Source of the DNA: Hyphomonadaceae bacterium
Lineage (GTDB): Bacteria > Pseudomonadota > Alphaproteobacteria > Caulobacterales > Aquidulcibacteraceae
Direction: 5' to 3'
Assembly (NCBI GenBank): GCA_016791325.1
Contig: JAEUMU010000081.1
Location: 1-5,385 of the forward strand
Length of the DNA stretch: 5,385 nucleotides
The notes under the pieces are model-generated. The model was not told where the DNA came from and ran no database searches. It saw nothing but the letters and a program-made list of their open reading frames with translations. Made by a program: the position numbers and the translations under genes. This document shows, piece by piece, positions 1 through 5,130 of the stretch. Positions within the stretch are counted from its first letter, which is position 1. Every line of letters starts with the position of its first letter.

Positions 1-240
1 GGCCACGGCGCGCCCGGAGAGAATGTATATCCACTCTTCCTCCAGCATGTGGGCGTGGGTGGCGAAGCTGTCCTTGCCGGGCGGCAGGCGCACCAGGCTG
101 ACATGGGCGCGCGCCATGCCAGCGAGACGCGACAGCGGCGCGGCGCGGAAGAGCGAATTGGGATTGAGCTTCTGAGTGAAGGGACGCGCCGTGGGCGCAA
201 TCTCGGCGGCGCGCCAAAGGGCTTTTTTAGACTCGGCCAT
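1..240 (-). CDS. Cupin-domain protein, 3' end outside window
   Basis: The frame is open from the ATG at 240 to the window edge and gives the first 80 residues, beginning MAESKKALWRAAEI. Residues 55-76 fit the first cupin motif, G-x(5,6)-HxH-x(3,4)-E-x(6)-G: G55, H62-A-H64, an E67-E68-E69 run, then WIYILSG ending at G76. In the family, the two His and the Glu usually bind a divalent metal inside a small beta-barrel. The substrate cannot be read from this fragment, and cupins include enzymes, isomerases and sensors. It starts 40 bases after the bpt stop on the same strand, so it is probably co-transcribed with bpt. Only a poor ribosome binding site is seen upstream. No signal peptide or membrane segment is visible. 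The cupin call is fairly secure; the function is unknown. Confidence 0.75.
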   Translation of the reverse strand, partial: MAESKKALWRAAEIAPTARPFTQKLNPNSLFRAAPLSRLAGMARAHVSLVRLPPGKDSFATHAHMLEEEWIYILSGRAVA

Positions 241-257
241 GCGCGGACTATCTCATG

Positions 258-273
258 CGCCCGCGCGCGGGCG
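258..273. repeat. Perfect 16-bp GC palindrome between bpt and cupin gene
   Basis: Positions 258-273 read CGCCCGCGCGCGGGCG, identical to its reverse complement. As RNA it could form a 6-bp stem with a CGCG loop. It lies in the 40-base gap between the bpt stop and the cupin start. No U-run follows on the minus strand, so it is not a standard terminator. In DNA of this GC content chance is a real possibility. It could instead be a transcript-processing or translation-control hairpin. Confidence 0.4.
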
Positions 274-280
274 AAGCGGC

Positions 281-1024
281 TCAGAACTCGACCGGCGCGT
301 AGGGCCGCCACTGACCGCCCATAAGCAGCTCCAGCGGTTGAAACGAGGCCTTGTAAGCCATCTTCTCCGAACCGGGGATCCAGTATCCGAGATAGAGATT
401 GGCGAAGCCTGCAGCGCGGGCCTGCTGAATGTGATCGAGGATGGTGTAAACGCCGAGGCCGCGCTTGGGCGCGTGCGGATCGAAGAAGGAATAGACCAGG
501 CTCAGGCCATCGCCCATCACATCGACCAGGGCCGCAGCCGCCAGATCGCCGCGATCGGGGCCGGAGGAATAGCGATACTCCACGATATGGGTGTGGACCG
601 CGGTTTCCTCGACCATGGCGGCGTAATCGGTGAAGCTCATATCGGCCATGCCGCCTTCGGCGTGGCGCGAGGCCAAGTAGCGGCGCAGCAGCCAGAATTG
701 CTCTTCTGTGGCTTCCGCTGGGCGCAGGGCGCGCGTGAGATCGGCGTTCTTAGCGATGACCTTGCGCCAGCGGCGGCTGAAGGCGAAGCGCTCCACGGGA
801 ACCCGCGCGGAAACGCATGCGCCACAGCCTTCGCAGGACGGGCGGTAAGCAATGTTCTGGGAGCGGCGGAAGCCGGCGGAGGTCAGCGCATCGTGCAGCG
901 CCGACGCCTCCAGGCCGTCGAGTGCGGTGAACACTTTGCGTTCGCGCCGGCCCGGCAGGTAGGGGCAGGGCGAAGGCGCTGTCAGGAAGAAGCGCAGATT
1001 CTTGGTGGGAAAGGGCTTCGTCAC
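281..1024 (-). CDS. bpt: Aspartate/glutamate leucyltransferase (Bpt)
   Basis: This 247-residue protein, the usual length for the family, transfers leucine from Leu-tRNA to proteins with N-terminal Asp or Glu, marking them for ClpS/ClpAP degradation in the bacterial N-degron pathway; it is cytosolic. The N-terminal ATE_N-type domain (about 15-85) shows C20-PYLPGR and the cluster C64-x2-C67-x2-C70 in RPSCEGCGAC, followed by VSARVPV. Related ATE1 enzymes use cysteines in this domain to bind an iron-sulfur cluster; whether this protein does so is inference. The C-terminal ATE_C-type domain (about 105-235) carries SFFDP (179-183), RGLGVYTIL (188-196) and YLGYWIPGSEKMAYKA (211-226), the family's most conserved block. 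The start is GTG at 1024, because the protein then begins with a family-like MTKPFPTKNLRFFLTAPSPC, and a GGGG stretch lies just upstream. It heads a minus-strand pair with the cupin gene. Confidence 0.95.
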   Translation of the reverse strand: MTKPFPTKNLRFFLTAPSPCPYLPGRRERKVFTALDGLEASALHDALTSAGFRRSQNIAYRPSCEGCGACVSARVPVERFAFSRRWRKVIAKNADLTRALRPAEATEEQFWLLRRYLASRHAEGGMADMSFTDYAAMVEETAVHTHIVEYRYSSGPDRGDLAAAALVDVMGDGLSLVYSFFDPHAPKRGLGVYTILDHIQQARAAGFANLYLGYWIPGSEKMAYKASFQPLELLMGGQWRPYAPVEF

Positions 1025-1091
1025 GCGGGCCCCATGGTCGCTGAACCTTGCTTTCCGTCAAGACTGCGCGCGCATTGAGCCCTGAACGCGC

Positions 1092-1127
1092 TTAACAAAC
1101 GATTTGCGGGCTAAAAATCGTTCTTAA
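1092..1127. repeat. Extended inverted repeat, possible operator
   Basis: The arms AACGATTT (1098-1105) and AAATCGTT (1115-1122) are perfect reverse complements around a 9-base spacer. TTAA (1092-1095) and TTAA (1124-1127) extend the symmetry outside them, with a one-base offset. Dyad sites like this in divergent promoter regions are often bound by dimeric regulators. The regulator is unknown; the site does not match the CtrA pattern TTAA-N7-TTAAC. Confidence 0.45.
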
Positions 1128-1213
1128 AATCCGTTGAGGGACACGTTTTCCTGCTCCGGATAGGGGAATTGTCTGGTATCCTTTGCACTCCACTGCCGAA
1201 CGGACTGGGGGAA

Positions 1214-1229
1214 CTGTCCGGCCGAACAG
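1214..1229. repeat. Imperfect 16-bp palindrome before the 73-aa gene
   Basis: CTGT-C-CGGCCG-A-ACAG is symmetrical except for one mismatched pair (1218 with 1225). It ends one base before the purine-rich stretch holding the GGGAGGG ribosome binding site of the 73-residue gene. It might be a repressor site or an mRNA hairpin near the ribosome binding site. The GC-rich centre makes chance plausible. Confidence 0.25.
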
Positions 1230-1242
1230 AGGGAGGGCGCTG

Positions 1243-1464
1243 ATGGCGCAACCTGTGACGGCCATTCTTTCGCGCCAGGAGGCATTAGCCTCGCGAGCGC
1301 GGCGTTTCACCAATGACGCCAACGAGGCGGGCGTGCTTGTCGGGCATGTGATGTCGCGGGCGTTGGGCTCCTTGCGCGGCGATGAGCCCGATCAGGTGAT
1401 CAACGAGGCCATGCAGCGGGATTTGGATCGCATGATCGAGCGGCTTCGCAGCCTGCGGCGCTAA
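1243..1464 (+). CDS. Small protein of unknown function (73 aa), weakly sigma-region-2-like
   Basis: The ATG at 1243 is chosen because GGGAGGG sits 5 bases upstream. The frame is also open back to an ATG at 1183, but those 20 extra residues are Arg/Gly/Thr-rich and lack such a site. The 73-residue product is soluble and predicted mainly helical, with a charged C-terminal helix (about 50-73, ending MIERLRSLRR). Residues 14-42, from ALASRARRFTNDANEAGVLV to SRAL, recall by eye the region 2.1-2.2 pattern of ECF sigma factors (a helix, then D-x2-DA-x2-LVQ-T-x2-AL). The rest of a sigma factor is absent: no region 2.4, no region 4. I do not recognise a named family. The TAA stop overlaps the TAG of the convergent msrB. 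Codon use looks like that of its neighbours, and the gene is probably real. Confidence 0.7.
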   Translation: MAQPVTAILSRQEALASRARRFTNDANEAGVLVGHVMSRALGSLRGDEPDQVINEAMQRDLDRMIERLRSLRR

Positions 1465-1922
1465 ACCCGCTCGCCGCGCCCGAGCGGATCGGGCAACGGC
1501 TCACCGTCCGCCACGAAGCTGAGCGAGACGGAATTGATGCAATAGCGCAGCCCGGTTGGACGGGGTCCGTCTGGGAAGACGTGGCCTTGATGGCTGTCGC
1601 AGCGGGCGCAGCGGGTTTCGACCCGGTGCATGCCGTAGGAGTTGTCCTCCACGCCGATGACGTGCCGGGCGTCGAACGGGGTGGTGAAGCTGGGCCAGCC
1701 GGTGCCGCTTTCGAACTTGGCCTCCTGACGGAACAACGGCAGCCCGCACAGCCGGCAGCAATAGAGGCCCGCCTTCTTCTGGTTGAGCAAACCGCCGCAG
1801 AAGGGCGCTTCCGTGCCGTGATTGAGGAGCACGCGCCGCTCTTCCGCGTTGAGGCCGGATTCCAGGCGCGCGCGCTCGCCCGCGCTGGGGGGCGTCAGAT
1901 CGAAACCGGATTGTGAGTGCAT
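1461..1922 (-). CDS. msrB: Peptide-methionine (R)-S-oxide reductase MsrB
   Basis: MsrB reduces the R form of methionine sulfoxide in oxidised proteins, normally using thioredoxin for recycling. The start is ATG at 1922 because GAAGGAAG lies just upstream; an in-frame ATG at 1946 would add 8 residues without a better site. The 153-residue product has the full SelR fold signature: zinc ligands C56-x2-C59 and C105-x2-C108, the block SGTGWPSF (72-79), H111-Q-G-H114-VFPDGP, and the catalytic cysteine C128 in RYCINS. There is no signal peptide, so it is cytosolic. Many MsrBs, including the E. coli enzyme, have Cys in the GCGWPSF block as resolving residue; here it is Thr74. C42 in APFCGG or C55 may take that role, which is inference. 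It is the third gene of the minus-strand run, 44 bases after the 136-residue gene, and its stop overlaps that of the convergent 73-residue gene. Confidence 0.95.
   Translation of the reverse strand: MHSQSGFDLTPPSAGERARLESGLNAEERRVLLNHGTEAPFCGGLLNQKKAGLYCCRLCGLPLFRQEAKFESGTGWPSFTTPFDARHVIGVEDNSYGMHRVETRCARCDSHQGHVFPDGPRPTGLRYCINSVSLSFVADGEPLPDPLGRGERV
1467..1487. terminator. Hairpin at the convergent msrB / 73-aa gene junction
   Basis: CCGCTCG (1467-1473) and CGAGCGG (1481-1487) form a perfect 7-bp stem with a 7-base loop. The hairpin begins 2 bases after the stop of the 73-residue gene and lies inside the last codons of msrB. Read on the minus strand it is followed by GTTTAG, a very short U-run; read on the plus strand there is none. 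It could slow or end transcription from either side, but it is not a classical intrinsic terminator. Confidence 0.3.
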
Positions 1923-1966
1923 GGCGCTTCCTTCGTTTGACGCCATAGATGGGTTACACGCCCGCC

Positions 1967-2377
1967 TCAGACCACTGTTTCACGGCTCGAGTGCAGCTTT
2001 TCCAGATGCGTGACGAGCGACTGGGCGCCGGCGCGGATCTGATCGTCGCTGAAGTGGGCGCGCAATTGGCGGGCGGCTTGAGCCAGGCCCTTGGGCTCAT
2101 AGGCAAGCTTGCGCCTGTGCTTCTTGGCTAAGTGCTCAATCAGGAGATCGGCTTTTTCAGAGGCGGGGCCGAGGATCGGGCGCAGCGTTTGCGTCAGCTC
2201 GCGCACCAGCGGATCGCCGGCGCGTTGGGCCTGCGCTTTCTTTGGCGGAGCGAGTGCGGCGGCGAGGGTGCGATCATTATGGGCGCGCACGAGGGCGAAG
2301 ATGCGCTTGGCTTCCGTCTTGGGACGCTTGCCCAGCGCCTTGCGCAGCAGCGCCTTATCGGCGGGGGAGAGGCTCAT
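1967..2377 (-). CDS. Small basic helical protein coupled to the TIR-ParA gene (136 aa)
   Basis: I do not recognise a named family. The 136 residues look entirely helical, with likely helices near 5-15, 20-42, 55-69, 72-90, 95-108 and 110-130. By count there are 27 Lys/Arg against 13 Asp/Glu, so the protein is strongly basic. A dense patch, AKKHRRK (84-90), and the linker APPKKAQAQR (43-52) could contact nucleic acid. There are no cysteines, membrane segments or signal peptide. The ATG at 2377 shares ATGA with the TGA of the upstream TIR-ParA gene, and no good ribosome binding site precedes it, which points to translational coupling and a shared job. By analogy with ParA partners, usually small basic DNA-binding proteins encoded just downstream, it may regulate or load the ATPase, but no ParB, HTH or RHH signature is visible. 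It ends 44 bases before the msrB start. Confidence 0.8.
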   Translation of the reverse strand: MSLSPADKALLRKALGKRPKTEAKRIFALVRAHNDRTLAAALAPPKKAQAQRAGDPLVRELTQTLRPILGPASEKADLLIEHLAKKHRRKLAYEPKGLAQAARQLRAHFSDDQIRAGAQSLVTHLEKLHSSRETVV

Positions 2378-3651
2378 GTGGCGCGCGCCCGGCGCAGGAT
2401 GGCGGCGGCGGCCTGGGCGAGCGCCTCCTTGGCCTGGCGCCCGCCCACGCGCATCATGGCGGTGACGTTGATGGGATTGGCGGCGAAGCGATCGCTAGGC
2501 GCCGATTTCAGCGCAGCGGCGTAGGGGATTTCTTCCGGGAGCAACGCCGAGGCGAAGAACGGCGCGGCGGCGATTTCACTGCGTGTGCGCACATCGGCCT
2601 CGTTGGTCTCGGCGGAACGGGTGCGATCGTTGACCCCGTTCAGGAGAACCGAGAATTCCGACGGCCGCAACGGCCTTCCCCTAACCTCGCGCACGACATG
2701 CTCCAGCATGTTGAGGCCGGTGAGCGAATACTTCTCCGGCCGCACCGGAGCGACGATGTGATCGGCGGTGGTGATGGCCAGGCGCGTAAGGAAGGTAGCG
2801 CACGGGTTGGAATCGATGATGACGGCGTCCGAACGCGCGCGCAGCGATGCAATCAGCGCGCGAAAGCGGGTGAAGGCTTCGGCTTTGTCGCGCTCGGCGC
2901 GGGTGTCGAGTGTGTATTCAAACAGCCGCTCATCGCCGGCGATGAGTTCGAAATTCGGGGCCTTTGCGCCGCGCTTGGCGCGGTTGAGCGGAACCGCGAT
3001 GGCGCCGAAATCGGCCAGCGGCAAGCTTTGTTCGCCGCGCGCATTGAGCACGCCGTAGATGGAATGGTTGCGATCGCGGATGCGGTGGCGTTCGCTGGGG
3101 GAGAGAAAATACTGCGTCAGGTTATGTTGAGGATCGAGATCGACGAAGGAGATGGCGCGCTTATCGGCCAGGTGTGCGGCGGCGAAGAGATTGGCCGCTA
3201 GAACGGTTTTGCCGACGCCGCCTTTGATATTGAGCATGGCCAGGACGAGGCCTTGGCCGCGCAGGCGGCGAGTGGCGTCGATCAAACGTGCGAGCGCCTC
3301 CGATACCGCGCCGCGGCGCAGATCGATCGCCTGCGACATATCCAGCGTGGCCGCGATCCATGAGTCAGGCGCCAAATCGCCCGTCTGCACGATAATGATC
3401 GGGCGCCCGTTGTTCAGCGCGGCCGCGACCTCGCGCGGGAGCCAGGCGCTTTGCTCCGCCGCTGCGGAGGCCAACAGCACAACCACGCCCGCATTGCCGA
3501 TGGTTTGAACAAGCGCGCCAAGCTTTTCCGATTGGCGCAGCTCCGGCCCGGAACGCGCGACGGCCCAGCCGTTACGCTCCAATTCCGCCGCGACTTGATG
3601 TGCGGCCTCGTCATCAGCTCGCTCGAACGCGAGATATGCTTCGGTCGCCAT
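2374..3651 (-). CDS. TIR-like domain fused to a ParA-family ATPase (425 aa)
   Basis: Two domains are readable. Residues 4-91 follow the TIR pattern: strand AYLAFE (5-10), helix DDEAAHQVAAELERNGW (13-29), a BB-loop-like region (33-44), strand VVVLL (56-60), then SAWLPREVAAAL (68-79) and GRPIIIVQ (82-89). E74 occupies the place of the catalytic Glu of NAD-cleaving TIRs, but the usual first-strand S-Y box is altered. After a linker, residues 135-425 are ParA-like: deviant Walker A KGGVGKT (143-149), Walker A' DLDPQHNLTQ (171-180), and Walker B AVIID (276-280) followed by SNPC where ParA often has PP. ParA proteins form ATP-dependent dimers that bind DNA and position cargo. The ATG at 3651 is chosen because the TIR strand starts at once; the frame is open 110 codons further upstream, but that stretch is Arg/Gln-rich and overlaps the divergent gene. 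No ParB or parS is seen. The TIR call is by eye; the ParA call is firm. Confidence 0.85.
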   Translation of the reverse strand: MATEAYLAFERADDEAAHQVAAELERNGWAVARSGPELRQSEKLGALVQTIGNAGVVVLLASAAAEQSAWLPREVAAALNNGRPIIIVQTGDLAPDSWIAATLDMSQAIDLRRGAVSEALARLIDATRRLRGQGLVLAMLNIKGGVGKTVLAANLFAAAHLADKRAISFVDLDPQHNLTQYFLSPSERHRIRDRNHSIYGVLNARGEQSLPLADFGAIAVPLNRAKRGAKAPNFELIAGDERLFEYTLDTRAERDKAEAFTRFRALIASLRARSDAVIIDSNPCATFLTRLAITTADHIVAPVRPEKYSLTGLNMLEHVVREVRGRPLRPSEFSVLLNGVNDRTRSAETNEADVRTRSEIAAAPFFASALLPEEIPYAAALKSAPSDRFAANPINVTAMMRVGGRQAKEALAQAAAAILRRARAT

Positions 3652-3663
3652 TGGGAATTCCCA
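3652..3663. promoter_or_regulatory. Perfect 12-bp palindrome touching the TIR-ParA start codon
   Basis: TGGGAATTCCCA at 3652-3663 equals its reverse complement and directly abuts the ATG at 3651. In the minus-strand mRNA its GGG half is the nearest plausible ribosome binding site (about 8 bases from AUG), and the CCC half could pair with it across an AAUU loop. It may be an autoregulatory operator, as ParA-type operons are often self-repressed, or a weak translation-control hairpin. Both are inference. Confidence 0.4.
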
Positions 3664-3676
3664 CCCTTGAGGGCGA

Positions 3677-3706
3677 ACCCTAGTCGGGCGCATTAAGGCT
3701 TGGCAA
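3677..3706 (-). promoter_or_regulatory. Candidate sigma-70-type promoter for the TIR-ParA operon
   Basis: On the minus strand TTGCCA (3706-3701) matches the -35 consensus at 5 of 6 bases. It is followed after 18 bases by TAGGGT (3682-3677), a -10 with only 3 of 6 matches. Transcription would start near 3670, leaving a leader of about 20 bases containing the palindrome at 3652-3663. The -10 is weak, so this is only a candidate. Confidence 0.3.
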
Positions 3707-3795
3707 TGCTCCGCCTGGGGCGCCCGCGCTGGCGCCCGGCGGCGTCTCGACGCAGCATCGCGGAACCGCCGCCCGCACTGAGGACTTACCGCGTT

Positions 3796-5121
3796 ATGCC
3801 CGACCCGATTCTGCTCGATACCGCCCAGCGCCTGGCGCTGGCGTTGGCGATCGGGTTCCTGATCGGCGTGGAGCGCGGCTGGCGCCATCGCGACGCGCCA
3901 GACGGAACCCGCGCGGCGGGTTTGCGCACGCATGCGGTGATTGGGCTGCTCGGCGGACTGTCGGGGCTGATGCTGCCGCATATCGGCGCGATCGGCTTTG
4001 CGGCGCTCACGGCGGCGTTCGCGGCCGCCTTCATCATATTCAAGGTGCGCGAGAGCGAGGCTGACAACGATATTTCGGTGACGGGCACGATCGCGGGCCT
4101 CGTAGTGTTTGCGCTGGGCGCGTACGCCATGTGGGGCGATGAGCGCATTGCGGCGGCCGCAGGCGTGACGTTAGCGGCGCTGCTAGCGTTCAAGGACGCG
4201 CTGCACAGCTGGCTCGACAAAGTGACGTGGAAGGAGCTGCGCTCGGCGCTGCTTATTCTAGCGGCGACGGCGATTGCGCTGCCATTGCTGCCTGACCGGG
4301 CGGTCGATCCCTGGGGTGCGATCAATCCGCGGGAATTGTGGTTTCTTACCATCCTCGTCGCGGGTGCATCGTTTGCGGGCTACGTCGCGGTGCGGGTGTT
4401 GGGCAGCGATGTGGGCGTGTTGGCCGGCGCTGCGGCGGGATCGTTGGTGTCGTCAACAGTGGTGACAGCCGATCTGGGACGACGCGTGCGCCGCGGGGAG
4501 ACGCACGCCACGGTGGCCGCCGCCGCCGCCGCCGTCGCCGCGGCCATCAGCCTGGGGCGCGTGATGGTGCTGTTGGCGTTGACGGGGGTGGCCGTGGTCC
4601 CGGAGGCAGGGCCGGCTCTAGCGGCGGCGGTGCTGGTGTTCTTGGGGGCTGCGTTCGCCATGCGCTGGCTGGACCGCGATGAGACAGCAGGCGATGGCGC
4701 GGAAGGCTTGCGCAACCCGCTCGACGTTGTGGAGGTGATGCGCTTTGCCGCTTTCCTGGGCGCCGTCATCATCATCGGCCGGCTGGTCGCCGATCAGTGG
4801 GGGCAGGCGGGGCTATTGCCGTTTGCAGCCACGGCCGGCATCGGCGATGTCGATGCGGTGACGTTGGCGGCGGGAAGCCTGGTGCGCGGGGGCCTTGAGG
4901 CGGCGATCGCCGCGCATGCGGTGATGGTGGCGGCTTTGGTGAACACGATCGCCAAAGGGGTGATCGCCGGCGTGACGGGCGGATGGCGCTATGCGGGGCT
5001 CTATTTCGCCGCCGCGGCTGCGGCGGCGCTGGCCGCTGCGGCGGTTTGGTTCTTTGCCACGCCGCTAATTGCGCCCATGTTCGGGGGAGAGGCCTCGCTT
5101 GCGCCTCCTTTGCCGGGCTAG
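3796..5121 (+). CDS. MgtC/SapB-DUF4010 family membrane protein (441 aa)
   Basis: This is a very hydrophobic inner-membrane protein with about 12 or more likely membrane segments. The N-terminal part (about 5-135) is MgtC/SapB-like: LALALAIGFLIGVERGWRHR (13-32), GTRAAGLRTHAVIGLLGGLS (37-56) and the charged KVRESEADNDISVTG (83-97). The C-terminal part (about 178-425) fits DUF4010: WFLTILVAGASFAGYVAVR (182-200), the SLVSSTVVTADL stretch (216-227), NPLDVVEVMRFAAFLGAV (307-324) and GIGDVDAVTL (348-357). MgtC relatives are linked to growth at low magnesium and to ATP synthase control, but the role of this fused type is not established. The ATG at 3796 is chosen because the family pattern begins at once; GAGGA (3780-3784) lies 11 bases upstream, rather far. 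The frame is open to an ATG at 3700, but that extension is Arg/Pro-rich. An Ala run (241-250) is coded by a GCC repeat. Confidence 0.88.
   Translation: MPDPILLDTAQRLALALAIGFLIGVERGWRHRDAPDGTRAAGLRTHAVIGLLGGLSGLMLPHIGAIGFAALTAAFAAAFIIFKVRESEADNDISVTGTIAGLVVFALGAYAMWGDERIAAAAGVTLAALLAFKDALHSWLDKVTWKELRSALLILAATAIALPLLPDRAVDPWGAINPRELWFLTILVAGASFAGYVAVRVLGSDVGVLAGAAAGSLVSSTVVTADLGRRVRRGETHATVAAAAAAVAAAISLGRVMVLLALTGVAVVPEAGPALAAAVLVFLGAAFAMRWLDRDETAGDGAEGLRNPLDVVEVMRFAAFLGAVIIIGRLVADQWGQAGLLPFAATAGIGDVDAVTLAAGSLVRGGLEAAIAAHAVMVAALVNTIAKGVIAGVTGGWRYAGLYFAAAAAAALAAAAVWFFATPLIAPMFGGEASLAPPLPG
4516..4533 (+). repeat. GCC trinucleotide run, six copies
   Basis: Six perfect tandem GCC triplets in frame code for Ala 241-246 within a membrane-segment region of the MgtC/DUF4010 protein. 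The run continues as GTC GCC GCG GCC. Copy-number change by slippage would add or remove whole alanines and keep the frame. Confidence 0.6.
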
Positions 5122-5130
5122 ATTGCCGTG

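Larger units (their letters stand above)
1025..1242. promoter_or_regulatory. Divergent intergenic region, bpt / 73-aa gene
   Basis: These 218 bases separate the divergent starts of bpt (minus) and the 73-residue gene (plus), so promoters for both should lie here. The stretch 1091-1130 is clearly richer in A and T than its surroundings. No convincing sigma-70 pair was found. The best plus-strand candidate is TTGAGG (1134-1139) with GATAGG (1159-1164), which has poor spacing and few matches. Two inverted repeats, listed separately, are the most structured elements. A GGGAGGG ribosome binding site occupies 1231-1237. Confidence 0.5.

Noticed and set aside
176..1078. Long open frame (300 codons) on the plus strand across bpt
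   Set aside because: It is a shadow of bpt: its product is low-complexity Ala/Gly/Arg without family motifs, while the minus strand gives a clear leucyltransferase.
1091..1130. CtrA box in the bpt divergent region
   Set aside because: TTAA elements occur at 1092 and 1124, but neither has a partner at the required 7-base spacing.
1165..1190. Possible EcfG general-stress promoter (GGAAT at 1165, GGAAC at 1210)
   Set aside because: No GTT-type -10 element occurs 16-17 bases downstream of either GGAA motif.
2242..3201. 319-codon plus-strand frame across the 136-residue gene and the ParA region
   Set aside because: It overlies clear Walker A and Walker B coding on the minus strand, and its Arg/Gly-rich product has no recognisable domain. 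High GC favours long antisense frames.
3700..3795. 32-codon N-terminal extension of the MgtC/DUF4010 gene
   Set aside because: It is Arg/Pro-rich and not hydrophobic, whereas the family pattern starts at the ATG at 3796. It would also overlap the -35 of the proposed promoter of the opposite gene.
3652..3981. 110-codon N-terminal extension of the TIR-ParA gene
   Set aside because: The extension is Arg/Gln/Ala-rich with no domain character, crosses the putative promoter and runs into the divergent membrane-protein gene. The TIR strand begins right after the ATG at 3651.
3786..4352. 188-codon minus-strand frame inside the membrane-protein gene
   Set aside because: It is an antisense shadow, Ser/Ala/Pro-rich with no motif, and the plus strand there encodes the MgtC signature.
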